A DNA stretch of 64,000 nucleotides from Microbotryum silenes-acaulis (Eukaryota > Basidiomycota > Microbotryomycetes > Microbotryales > Microbotryaceae): assembly GCA_003665825.1 (NCBI GenBank), contig QPFY01000004.1, positions 1,879,289 to 1,943,288 on the forward strand. The letters run 5' to 3'. Shown here in pieces: positions 24,901 to 35,451 of the stretch (position 1 is the stretch's first letter; the number at the start of each line of letters is the position of its first letter). The notes under the pieces were generated by a model. The model was not told where the DNA came from and did no database searches. It was given only the letters and a program-made list of their open reading frames with translations. The position numbers were made by a program, and so were the translations under genes.

Positions 24901-26760
24901 GAGGATCGGTGATCCAGGGCCTTCCAAGGCGCGCGGTTTTCGATCGGGTGTCGCAGACGAAGCAGAGGAAGTGTCGGATTCCGTCGGTGAGACCAAACTG
25001 CTCGTCTCGTTGGCCGAAATGGCGGTGGCCGTCGTGATCGCGCTAAGTATCGAAGCAGACGGCGGCGACGCAGAAGTTACCGGTTCTTCTGGAGGAGAGA
25101 CGGCCTCATCTGGACGAGGCTGCAGTGAACTACTGCCCTTCCTCGGTCGAGTCGGAGACGTTAATGCGAAAAAGTCGCTGATCCTATTCGGCTTGGGCAT
25201 TGGCGTCGCCAGCTCGTCTTCATGCAAGGCCGTCGTCGCATCGACATCGATCGTCGGCGATTCGACTCGTTCTACTCCCGCTTCGTCTCGCCCACCTGAA
25301 GATCGGATCGAGCTGGTCGTCTCGGTCTCGAAAACGGACGAAGCGAGCGTGCTCTTCTTCTCCTTGGCCCTCCAATTCTTCCACCCAATCCAACCTTCGT
25401 AAGTACCCTTGTTGGCCGGTGATGTCGTCGGATCGTCAGACTTGACGCTGTCGTTGCAGACGATCGAAGAAGTCCCCGAGGCGATGCTTGAACTGCTTTG
25501 CGCGCTGTCGGATCGCTTGTGGCGACCCTTTTTGATATCCTTCGCTGCGGTTAAAGAATTCGGGTCGGGCACGGGTTGTGGTGGGGGCGACGAAGATGTT
25601 CCTGCGAGGAGGATGCTGCCAAAGAGACGAGAGGACAGCGAGGCGTGGCGTCCCCGGTTCCCCGTCTTGTCCTTGCTGATCGTCGACGAAGGGATAATGT
25701 CCACCGCTGGAGTAGCCGACTCGTTCGAAGTACCTTCATTAACGGTGTCGGTCCCCGCGTTCGGTACCTGGAAAGCATTCTCTCCCATTGCTTCGGCCAG
25801 ATCATCGAGGTCGAGGTCGACTTGAGAGAGGTGCGTCGCTGATGCTGGCGGTTGCTCCGAGCTCGTCTCTAAGTCCGACGTCGTCGACGATGTCGGAGGC
25901 GCTTCAGGTGGCGGTAACAATGCGATCCTCCACCCTCTGCTTCGTATCGGTGTACTTCGACTCGGCCTCCTCCCCGCCGTCGTCGTTTGGGGTGTGTCCT
26001 CGCTCGGCACAACTCGAGCCCGAACTTTTGCTCGATCGACTTCTCCCGGCCCGACGCCCGCATCCCTACAAATGGTCTCCAACGCTTCGCATTCCCGTTG
26101 ACGTGTTTCAAGTTGGGCTATTATCGAGTCTCGATCTTTGGACAAGGCCATGACGAGGGCGACGAGTTGCTCGATCGGAAGCGCGGCGAGATTCGACGAC
26201 GGCAAGAGGTGGGGCGCCATGGGAAGAGCGATGTGGCTAGGCAATGCATCTGGCGCTGGGGCCAATGAAGCCGCGATCGATGGAGCAGGGGAACCAGTAG
26301 GAGTGGCGTGAGGAATGTGGCTGTCGTGGTGTACGGACGAAGCAGAACGGAGCGAGAACGATTCGGCGGACGGGGCCGCGAGCAGGATCGAGCCCGAGTC
26401 GAGCTCGCGCACCGACTTTGAACGCGATGTCCGTCTCTCCCTCGAAGATGCTCTTGATGGGTGCTCTGATCCCGTCGGAGCTGCTGAAGTGGATGCGATC
26501 GGACTCGGGGAGGTGTCTGGTGGGGAGGCCGGGAACAGAGGCGAAGTGGATCGGTTCGGCGGTGGCGCTAGAGGCGAAGGAAGCGAGGCCGCCGTCGACT
26601 CGGAAAAGAGCGGATACCGGGCTATAGTCATGCCAGAACGTGGGTTCATCATGTCATAGTACGTGGCGGGGCGAGGTGAACAGCCGAGACGAGCGGACGG
26701 TGTGGGGGAGGACCGTGCAGAGTGGGGCGATAGGGTCAGTATGCGCTTCAACGGCAGCAA
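21937..26760 (-). CDS. TBC-domain Rab GTPase-activating protein with large disordered N-terminus
   Basis: Six minus-strand exons (26760-23117, 23050-22938, 22867-22668, 22591-22403, 22330-22151, 22056-21937) give up to 1,481 residues. The first about 1,170 residues are Ser/Thr/Pro/Ala-rich with acidic patches and look disordered. The TBC domain is C-terminal: FKQLVRKGVPIAYRPKIWAE, LNQIDMDCHRTFPTN with the catalytic arginine (IxxDxxR), NPLIGYCQGMNNLTATLL with the glutamine finger, LPAITFGWFLSLF and LLRIWDLIFVFGTVMLFRV. Both catalytic fingers are intact. It should accelerate GTP hydrolysis on a Rab in membrane traffic; the target Rab cannot be told. The start is the longest possible; an internal Met near 26654 is an alternative. 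All introns are in the TBC part. Confidence 0.9.
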
Positions 26761-27842
26761 TGTATCCGGTCACGGGATATTATCCTGGCTTGTATCATCC
26801 TTGATGGCGAACACTCGATTCAGACACGCCCTCGCCTCGTACGGGTGCGACGGACAGTCGGCTCTTGGGACAGAGACTGCGCTCATGAATGCCAAAACTC
26901 ACCTCGACTTTCAGCCATACCGAATCAGCCTCAAATCCGGACTCGGTATTTAGAAGGTGGCCGCAAAATCTGGCCTCGCTCTGGGTCGTAGCGCCGCTCA
27001 GCGCTCGCGATTTCTCCCTCGTGGAGCCAGGAGCCGGGCTGGGCCAATCAATGTCTGACCAGTCGAGTCGCTGAACTTGATCCCGACGATGAGAGTGACG
27101 TAGGTGGGAGGTGCGCACGCAGTCGCACGTGCGATGCTGGCCGGTCCGATTCGCCGATGTCCCGCGATATGATGCAGGAGCCAAGCGCCGAGGTGCTGAT
27201 TCAAGTTCGATTACGAGACTACTAAGTGCTCAGCTAAGTGCTGAGAGCCGCTGAGACCCGGTGACGCGTTCGCGAGACACGCGCAAGCACGCCCACCGCA
27301 AGGCACAGCACTGGCACAGCACCCGCGCGTGAGGCCGTGAGGCGCTTGAATTCTCTTGAATTCGCGAAGCCCTTGAGGTGGAATCCAGACTGATCCCGAT
27401 CCAGTTCTGATTACCGCTTCACCTATACCAAACAGATCAAGGGTAACCGAGACTGTCTTTGAACAAGTCCTTTCAGACGGACAGGCCGGGCAGAGGGGCG
27501 GCCGTGAGCTGGATCACAGCTGCCACCTTGAACTACGACAACGGCCCACTTGCAGTGTGCGGCCCCTGTCGCACTTCTCAATCTCGGTCTCAAAAGGGCG
27601 CTAAAGTGAAAAGAGTTGACTCTACTGAAGCAATCGTTTTATCGTTTTGTGTAGAGACATGTATTGGAACGCGGGGCAGTGCGGGTGATTGAGCGATTAT
27701 TCGGATCATGTAGATTACGCGACACTCAGTGATGAGCACGTGTGGTCTTTTCCGGTGTGGTACGTCGAGTTGCTAAGCCGCCGAGTCCAGCGACGTCTCT
27801 TTCCTTTCTCCTCATCACTTCCCAGGCTCTCGCCCTACAGAC
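26761..27842. other. Intergenic region upstream of the TBC gene
   Basis: About 1.1 kb. The left part is the TBC gene's 5' flank. A close direct repeat of TTGAATTC lies at about 27345-27362. No recognisable coding sequence. Confidence 0.4.
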
Positions 27843-27941
27843 ATGAAGCTTTTGATCGTATCCTCCTTCTTGGCGGCCTTGTTGACCCTCGTCGTCGCTA
27901 TTCCTCGCAACAAGCCTAACGCACATAGTAACCTTGAGTAG
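27843..27941 (+). CDS. Tiny signal-peptide ORF, possible first exon of a secreted peptide
   Basis: ATG at 27843, after a pyrimidine-rich leader, opens 32 codons. MKLLIVSSFLAALLTLVVA is a textbook signal peptide, followed by IPRNKPNAHSNLE and a stop. The stop overlaps a perfect GTAAGT donor at 27941, so the ORF may instead be a first exon (phase 2) of a longer secreted protein. I could not follow downstream exons with confidence. The leader resembles that of the candidate at 13978. Function unknown. Confidence 0.35.
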   Translation: MKLLIVSSFLAALLTLVVAIPRNKPNAHSNLE

Positions 27942-30360
27942 TAAGTAGTGACCCAAGTGGCACGCTCATGTCGCGGACGGTTAGTGTCAGAGTGTATATT
28001 GCTGTTTCATCCCACTTGTCTTCCTGATTATGATTAGTTACTAGTTGTTGATATTAGTCGCCTCGCGCGGCTCGTGCCTGCCTCGCGCGCGCTCCCTTAG
28101 CGCTTCTCTTCTTTCTCCAACTATCTTTACTCTCATCTTCGGCTCTCGTACTTACGTATCTCGTGCCTCGGCTTCAGCTTCCCAAAAGTTAGCGTCGGCA
28201 ATCCCGCCCCCCCCCCCCCCCCTCTCTCCTCCCACATTCAATTGTTAAGCTGTACAGACGCTGAGGTCTTTTTATTTTCCAGTTGCCCGGCGGCTCATCA
28301 GTGCATATTGGAGCAACAATGCGACAAGCGCGCCTTGAACGAAGACCAGCAAGTACTTCACACCGTTTCAAGTTTGACGCCCTGTGCAAACACTCAAGAC
28401 GCCCTCTTGTGATCACAGGAAAGCAGGATGTTACCATATCTGCTTCGAAAATTTTTGCATGTAGGAAACCGGCCAATAGGGAGTAGACATAAATTCAACA
28501 CGGCGACTTGCGGCGCTCGGAGCCTTTCTGACGTTCAGCCCTCCCTTGTCTCGTTGCGTCTGACCTTTCAGGCTCCAGCAACGTTCAAGCTCGTCTTCTA
28601 AAGCGCTCACAAGTACGGAACGTGGTGCAAGCGAACTTTGGAAACTGTGGAAAATCGCTAGGAAGCGATACGCAGGGGAATTGCTTTTGTTTGGGGGCAG
28701 GGTCCTTTCCTTCCGTTTGGAATGTGATTCATCATGATGATCTTCGAGGGACCGTGACCCCGCCTTCGTCGCAACGAGGGCTGAATAGCTTGCTACGAGA
28801 CCAGAGCAAAGCAAAACTCGCGACGCAGCTGAAAGTGAGGTGTTGGTGCACGTGCGCCGACTACGCTTTTGGATCCTTGCAGCGAAAAGACCTCCTAACT
28901 TCGACATTGGAGACGAGGTCCGACGCGACCTATCTACCGCGCGCCCCGGCCCGAGCCCTTTGACCCAGAGCTGACGGCGGCGACGACGACGACGAGATGA
29001 AGGCAACGACCCTCGCCCGTAATGACGAGTAGCGACAACCTCTTCGGCAGCAAAAAGTGTCGAAATACACCTTGTCTGGCCATGGGGTACAGGGCTGGTT
29101 CGACATCGGCCTCAAAGTGCGATTGAGCCTCCACCCCGGATCCAGATCTTGGAGTCGCCCGTAGCCGAGAGTCGGTGGATGACGAATCGTGCAACCAGTT
29201 TCGCTCTGAACAAGTTTGCAAGCGGTTTGGTATCAAACTCAACTACACCACATTGTAGCCGCGATCCCACGTTCACGGATTCTCGACGAACCCCGATCTA
29301 ACTCGATCGACGCTAGATAGTACCGGAGGAAGCTCCTATTGGGTGATGCTCTCAATTTCGGGCCAGTTTTTTTCATGTTCTGCCACATAATTCGCAGTGG
29401 TTTTGAGAGACGAACATGATTACACGATGCGATGCTCGAGCGCGATGGTCGGCCCAGTTGCAATCACTGAATTGTATGTCTCGCATGATCCCTGGTACTT
29501 CCTGCGCTTGCGAGGCAGGTTAGGCTGGGTCCTCCCTACGAGCCCGAACCGCCACCACATTTTGGCCACCACCTCCACCCACTGGACCCTGCAAGTCTTG
29601 AAGCTTCTTTGACAGATAAGGACTAAGAGGTACTCCACGACTCAGCTCCGAGATACACGAGTGAGATGATGAGAATAGCGTGGAGAAGAAGACCAGAAAG
29701 AAAAAAAGACGCCAAGACAGAGATAGGCGCGCACGCAGAATAAAGAATTAACAAGGCTAATAGAAAAGAGTTAGGCTCTCAGACCCCACTTCTAACAGCT
29801 TCATATTGTCAACTGTCTCGCCGCCTTGTCGACCGTCGTCGTCACTCAAGCTGGTCAAGTTCTAGGCAGTGCAGGGAGAATGGTATAGCAAAAGCGTTCG
29901 ATCAAAGATGATAAAATATGAGAGATAAGGTGTGACCGAGAACTCATAAGAGACCCAAGACGAGAGAAGCGAGAGAGCGACCGGAACGGCCGAGAGACAG
30001 GGGTACGTAAGCCGAGAGACGAGACTGAGGCGCTGAGACTTGAGACCGGAGAACAATGCCGAATGAGACTTTAAGAAACCCAGAAAGTGAGAACCAGGTA
30101 AGATGCTGTGTTGAATCCTAGAAGTGGTCTACCTTACCTGAGAACAAGAAGCAAACTCCTCCAAAACATCCTAGTCATTCGAACCGCTCCGCTGCCTTCA
30201 TTCCCTTTCACTGCCTCATCCGCTCACTTAGCCGCTCCTCCCATTTCTCCTCCGTCCGGCCCGGTCCCCCGTGTGCATTTCCGCCGCATGCTTTGTCATT
30301 GATAGATGATCCTCGAGCCATCGAAGTACTGAGTTTACCCGGGAGCACTTTATCAATGAG
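27942..30360. other. Gene-poor region
   Basis: About 2.4 kb. There is a C tract at about 28206-28222, and a 191-codon minus-strand open frame (29006-28431) that is Arg/Ser-rich without recognisable domains and probably fortuitous. I see no RNA gene in this part. Confidence 0.4.
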
Positions 30361-30397
30361 TGTTGAAGGTGTTAGTAGACCTTGCACTAACATCGGG

Positions 30398-30469
30398 GGC
30401 CGGATAGCTTAGAGGTCAAAGCTTTTCCGATTAATGGAAGCGACCCAGGTTCGACTCCTGGTCCAGCCG
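30398..30469 (+). pseudogene. Degenerate tRNA-like gene
   Basis: The 72-nt segment folds as a cloverleaf. Acceptor arms GGCCGGA and TCCAGCC have one mismatch, a D stem GCTT/AAGC is present, the anticodon stem is TTTCC/GGAAG, and the T arm is CCAGG-TTCGACT-CCTGG, which carries a good B box. A TTTT run follows about 10 nt downstream. The anticodon loop reads GATTAAT: position 33 is A instead of the invariant U and the triplet would be UUA. It is therefore probably a pseudo-tRNA or a tRNA-derived element head. Its 5' half with 37 bp of leader recurs inverted at 32269-32345. Confidence 0.55.
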
Positions 30470-31408
30470 TTCTTCTTCTTTTGTTGATTATTTCGGGATC
30501 ATCGTTGATTCCAACAATGAGAAATCTGCCGAAACCGGTGTTGACCCTGCCCAAACCGGTGTTGACCTTGACAGTTTGAAGCGACTCCGGAAATGACTCC
30601 TGAACTCGGCCCTCAGCTACAACCAAAACTCGGCCCCGCTACAACCGAAAAGACTCCTGAACTCTTGACAAATTGAAATGACGATTCCGACGGCACAGGG
30701 ACCCCTCCCAAGTACCAGTGAGTCCGATGTCCAATTGGGGAAACAGGAGGTATCGACGTTAAGCATCACGTCAATGGGTCTAAACAGTGGAGTCCTTTCC
30801 GTTCAGTGTCGTGCCACTTAACTGAGGGCGCATTCCCTTAAGCAGAGGAGCTGATACGAGGTTTCAATCGCCTCCTGTAAGCATCTTCAAACTCGTACAA
30901 GCGCCGAAGCGCGAGGTGCGAGGTGCTTTCGCGACAACTGTTGGAAGGGACTGCGCGAGCAGTAATGGCTAGGAGCGTCTTTGGGGTTTTGGGTAGTTTT
31001 AGCCATTTTGGCCAGGGAGGCGCGGACTGCGTCAGCGGCGGTGCGGAGTCCGTCCTCTTGATTGGTTCCTCACCAACCATTGACTCTGCTATCGACCGTT
31101 GACTGAAGTTTGTGTTCTCGTCTCCCTGGACCAAAGATCGCGAAGCACCAAATTTAACTTCAAGGTAGCGTCTGATCAGTTCAACCGTGAACTCAAATTG
31201 TGGTGCACGATCATCGACAACACATGTCCAGGAAGGCTGAGTCTCTCGAGACCATAGGTCTTCTCACCCGCATCAACTGGCCGGCATCGGCGCCTGCGAT
31301 GCGTCTTGCGCTACAGTCAATCAGCGCATTCCGCGTCGCGAACGGCGAGCCAAAGAAACCGCCCGCCTCGAGGCCGCTCAACCAGTCGCTCAAGGACTAA
31401 ACGTCTTT

Positions 31409-31987
31409 ATGCAACGACTACGACGCGAAGGGCGCAAAAGGGAGGACTTTGATCAGGTCTGGCGTCGACGAAAACACATGGTTCAAGCTGAAGGGAGCTG
31501 CTGTCGACGCAAACCTACACCAAGTCTGCAGTGGACCGCACTCGTACGAGCTTACGAGACGAACACCGTCCCATTCGTGGGAACCAAGACGTTGAGGGCG
31601 TACTGGAACCTACGGTACGAGCCAGGCACGAGCGTCACGTCGTTCATGACCGAGGTGGAACGACTTGGGGAACTCTGCAACCGCCAAAAACTGGCGTTCT
31701 GGAAGCAGCAGCTCGGCATCGGCCCCGAAGAGCTACAGGGGTTCTACGCTCAGATCGTCGATGTCCTTGGAGAGGAACGTGGAAAAGCTCTTTCGTCAAT
31801 GGTTCTACACATCGACGACTTCGCCATCAAAACCGTTCTCATGGAGCAACTTCCCGAAAAGTACACGTTCGCATTCCGTGAAGAAAAGGACGTCGACTTA
31901 TTACTCGAGAAGGTTCGAACCGCCTACGACGAAGACGTCATCATGAACGGTGTCAATCACAAGGAGCACACGGGATCGACGATCTGA
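31409..31987 (+). pseudogene. Copia-type gag (UBN2-like) fragment
   Basis: The frame has the copia gag pattern: LQWTALVRAYETN, TLRAYWNLRYEPGTSVTSF, MTEVERLGELCNRQKLAF, VLHIDDFAIKTVLMEQLPEK and YTFAFREEKDVDLLLEKV. This is the region before the zinc knuckle; no CCHC knuckle or pol follows. The frame ends only because it runs into the inverted copy at 31975. Codons upstream of about 31470 are not gag-like, and another open frame (31200-31400) is broken off by a stop. Confidence 0.6.
31470..31762 (+). repeat. Forward arm of the gag inverted duplication
   Basis: This roughly 290-bp stretch is repeated almost perfectly in reverse complement at 31975-32267, with a spacer of about 212 bp. Translating both arms shows only one clear difference (NRQ against NCQ), so the duplication is recent. 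Confidence 0.9.
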
Positions 31988-32267
31988 GCGTAGAACCCCT
32001 GTAGCTCTTCGGGGCCGATGCCGAGCTGCTGCTTCCAGAACGCCAGTTTTTGGCAGTTGCAGAGTTCCCCAAGTCGTTCCACCTCGGTCATGAACGACGT
32101 GACGCTCGTGCCTGGCTCGTACCGTAGGTTCCAGTACGCCCTCAACGTCTTGGTTCCCACGAATGGGACGGTGTTCGTCTCGTAAGCTCGTACGAGTGCG
32201 GTCCACTGCAGACTTGGTGTAGGTTTGCGTCGACAGCAGCTCCCTTCAGCTTGAACCATGTGTTTTC
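31975..32267 (-). repeat. Reverse arm of the gag inverted duplication
   Basis: Reverse complement of 31470-31762. On its outer side it is joined directly, at CGAAAACACATGG, to the 5' half of the tRNA-like sequence. The forward side keeps about 1 kb between the two, so the reverse copy carries an internal deletion. Confidence 0.9.
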
Positions 32268-32345
32268 GATTAATTGGAAAAGCTTTGACCTACTAAGCTA
32301 TCCGGCCCCCGATATCAGTGCAAGGTCTACTAACGCCTGCAACAC

Positions 32346-33156
32346 TTCCCCTTAGACCTTTGCACTGCTGCCAGGCTATTGCAATGCGTCGACTCTAAGT
32401 CCCACTGATTGGACACTGTGTCAAGCTTCTGCGGCAGCTCCGGCAGCTATGTGCGGCCTCATTGGAAAGATTTACAAGAAAGGTTCTATAATAGATCCTC
32501 ACAACAACTACGTCCCAGAAGCTGGGTGACATCGATTCGAATTTGGGTCCGCGTGACGGAGGATTCGAAATAGTACTAGTAGCCCCTCTGCACCAGAAGC
32601 TTTCTTTTGGAGTTCACTTCTCATTCGAGATTGACATGATACACCAGCACGACGGGATAACCCAGACTAATGCTCATTTATTGCCGTTCCCCAGCTCGTC
32701 GATTACTAGCGACGATTCGGCCTTATCCCCGACGAAGCGCAGCGCGAACGAGCCCGAGAGCTCGACGGCAAAAAGGTTGATCCCTCCGCTGGTCGCAAGT
32801 CGTACCTCCCTTTGTGGGTCAGGACCCGAAAAGTGACCTTTTCCAAAGTTTTGGCTTGTAAACGGCCAAAGATCAGGATCCAGGAGAAAAGAACTAGCGC
32901 TTTCGGTGATACTAAAGGCGGGGAATAGATTTCCCGGCCCCCAGGTGCCAAGTCCGTGCGAGGTTGGTTGATCACATGTTGGGCCCCGCATTTCGGTGCT
33001 CGTTGCTTCCCCGCGACGGCGGGTTTCGAGAATTCCTAGGGGCCGGACGGGCTCTGTTGTGATTCGTTCACACGCTCCTACTCCCACGACTCGTCCAACG
33101 CTTTTCGTCTCCTCCTCCTGTCCCTTCACCTCTCGAACCATCGATCCTGAAGCAAG
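32346..33156. other. Region between the retroelement remnant and the alcohol dehydrogenase
   Basis: About 800 bp without recognisable genes. The last 100 bp are a pyrimidine-rich leader before the dehydrogenase ATG. Confidence 0.45.
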
Positions 33157-34708
33157 ATGCCTACGACATCGAAAGCGCTCATCCTATCCGAAGTCAATGC
33201 CCCTTTCGAACTGCGCGAAGTCGTCGTTGATGATCCGAGACGAGGAGAAGTGCTCGTCAAGATGATCGCGTGTGGGATTTGTCACTCTGATTTATCCGTG
33301 CAGTCCGGGATTCTACAAGCACAATTTCCTTCTTGTGTTGGGCACGAAGGCGCTGGAATGTACGTGCAATGACTTGCAGTCGACCCCGCCTCAGCTGGTG
33401 GCTCCGCTGACACGAGGTCACGTGCCTATCGCGGAGCAGTGTCGAAAGCGTTGGCCCAGACGTGACCGGTCTCGAGAAGGGTGATTCGGTCCTTCTCAGC
33501 TTCAACTATTGCTCCGACTGTCGTTCGTGCCACGCCAACAAGACCTCGCAGTGCAAGGCCTGGCTTCCGCTCAACTTTGGCCTCGCGCGAGGTGGGGAGG
33601 GCAAGCCACATTTCGCCGAAGATTCGGAGACCGGGCAGCCTATCGCGGGGTTGTTCTTCGGGCAGTCTTCTTTTTCAGAGTATACTTTGGCGGCAGAGAA
33701 TAGTGTGAGTAGAGGGCACACTCTTGCGTCAGTTATCCTGAACTTACACGCCATAGGCGTCGATGCTCCCCAGTGCGTAAAAATTCCTGCTTCCTCCGAG
33801 CTTGCACTCTTGGCACCTTTGGGCTGTGGCATTCAAACTGGGTCAGTGGGATATATGAGCACCGTTGAGTCAAGAACTTGTTTTGACGTCGTTATGTCCT
33901 CCTTGTAGAGCCGGCTCTGTCCTGAACGTCCTCAAACCCGCTCCGGAGTCCTTCGTCGGTGTCTGGGGTCTCGGAGGTGTCGGAGTCGCTGCGATTTGTG
34001 CCGCCGCGTACCTTGGCGTCAAGACCATCATCGCTATCGACATCATCCCCAGTCGCTTGGAGCTAGCTCGAGAGTGTGGTGCAACGTATTGCATCAATGG
34101 AAAGACGGAGGACGTCGAAGCGAGAATCAAGGAAATCACCGGGGGCGAAATGCTTGATTTTGCGATTGAGGCTTCGGGTGTCAAAGCGTGCATGTACGCC
34201 GCTTGGGGGCTGTTGGGTAACGGAGGGAAGCTGTGCCAGCTCGGAGTATTCTCTCAAGGAACTGAAATGTCATTGGATGTGAGCATTCTTTCGGTCGCCA
34301 TTCGCCATGACTCGGGGAACAGCAAATACTGACTTTTCTTTCGCATGTTCAGATCAACGGCACGCAAGTTCGACACTTGTCCTTTGTTGGCAACTGTCAG
34401 TCTCTTATGCTGTTCACGTCTCCGTAGAATAATCGCGCTGACGAAGTCATTCGGCACCACAGTGGAAGGAGCCTCGCATCCCCCTGCGCTTATCCCTCAG
34501 CTGCTCGAGATGCGCAGGGCCGGCTTCTTGCCTCTCGAGAAGTTCACCACTCAATACCCCATCACCGAGTTCGAAGCGGCCATAACAGCAATGAAAGATG
34601 GTTCGGTACGTTTTTTCTTTTTCCTTTCTGGCGCACTCTTCTATCGGGTTGCTCAAAATTGTACGGTGGTTCCGTTGACAGGTGATCAAGCCGATCCTCT
34701 GCTTCTGA
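33157..34708 (+). CDS. Zinc-dependent alcohol dehydrogenase, aryl-alcohol type
   Basis: Seven exons (33157-33359, 33440-33704, 33774-33841, 33909-34278, 34353-34395, 34463-34605, 34682-34708) give 372 residues. Catalytic zinc ligands lie in ACGICHSDLSV and VGHEGAG. The structural zinc cysteines are in CSDCRSCHANKTSQC. LGCGIQTGAGSVLNVLKP and GVWGLGGVGVAAI form the NAD fold, and the Asp in IIAIDIIPSR fits NAD rather than NADP. The insert after the cysteines and the GCGIQTGAG motif match benzyl/aryl-alcohol dehydrogenases of the class III-like MDR group. Exon 5 to 6 is joined T|TG, giving FVGNLEGASHP; an alternative acceptor would break the frame. It lies directly upstream of an aldehyde dehydrogenase on the same strand. 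The natural substrate is unknown. Confidence 0.9.
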
Positions 34709-35451
34709 AGCGGGAGATCCCTCAGCAGCCTCTGGTTTACTTCGCGATTGTAGTTCTTCAGCTTATGTGACCGCAGTATTGTCATTATGAACATAGCTGC
34801 ACATAGCCGGTCCGTTTCCGCTCGAGGATCAGCGAAGCCCGATTTGTCATCGTAACAATCGAGGCTGCTCCTCCCGGCGAATCTTGCACCGTCAGGGGAC
34901 GGGCCCGCTGTTATCGCGGATGGTTAAGACTGATCTGTTATTGAGATCGAAGGTAATAAGGGTTTTCGTCAACAGGGGCTTTGATCCGGCCGATTTAGTG
35001 ACCACACCGAAGTCGAGGCCGCAGCCCGGGCGAGATCGCTCTGGCGACAATTAACTCTCAGGCTTGATCTTGTGGCTAGTAGTGGTAATACCGAAAACAC
35101 GCCATTGGGAATTCTTGTGGTGCCCACCATTTTTTTCTTCTTGTTCTTCCAGACCCACGTCATGGCCCTGGGCCGTGCTTCAAGGTTTTGCCACGTTTGG
35201 TCGAGCGAAGCATAAATGGATCTGCCGAACTCGAGCTCGGGCAATCTCCGCGCCAATCACCGACGGCTCGGCCTCCGCGGAGGCGGAGACATCGAAGTCT
35301 GCAGGCGTGGGAAGTGGGTGGCATGTGGGGAAACCCAGGAACGAGTTAATGAATCGACTGTCGCTTTGCTTTTGTTTTGTGATCCTTACGCTCTGCCACC
35401 TCCTTGCGCACACTCTCCGAGTTGATCAACCAGTCAAAAGCCTCAAATACC
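34709..35451. other. Intergenic region between ADH and ALDH genes
   Basis: 743 bp containing the 3' end of the ADH gene and the 5' leader of the ALDH gene. No additional gene recognised. Confidence 0.5.

Larger units (their letters stand above)
30361..32345. mobile_element. Degenerate copia-type retroelement remnant with inverted structure
   Basis: Bounded on the left by a TGTTGAAGG-type leader plus tRNA-like head (30361-30469) and on the right by the same leader and 5' tRNA half in reverse complement (32269-32345). The interior holds a gag-like frame (31409-31987) whose middle is repeated inverted at 31975-32267. A 22-bp direct repeat (AAACCGGTGTTGACC-type) lies at about 30532-30571. No protease, integrase or reverse transcriptase and no clear LTR pair are present, so this is a truncated, rearranged remnant. 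Confidence 0.55.

Noticed and set aside
28431..29006. 191-codon minus-strand frame as a gene
   Set aside because: Arg/Ser-rich, no domain, no supporting splice signals or leader; probably fortuitous in GC-rich DNA.
31957..32259. Minus-strand gag frame as a second independent gene
   Set aside because: It is the reverse arm of the inverted duplication, not a separate coding unit.
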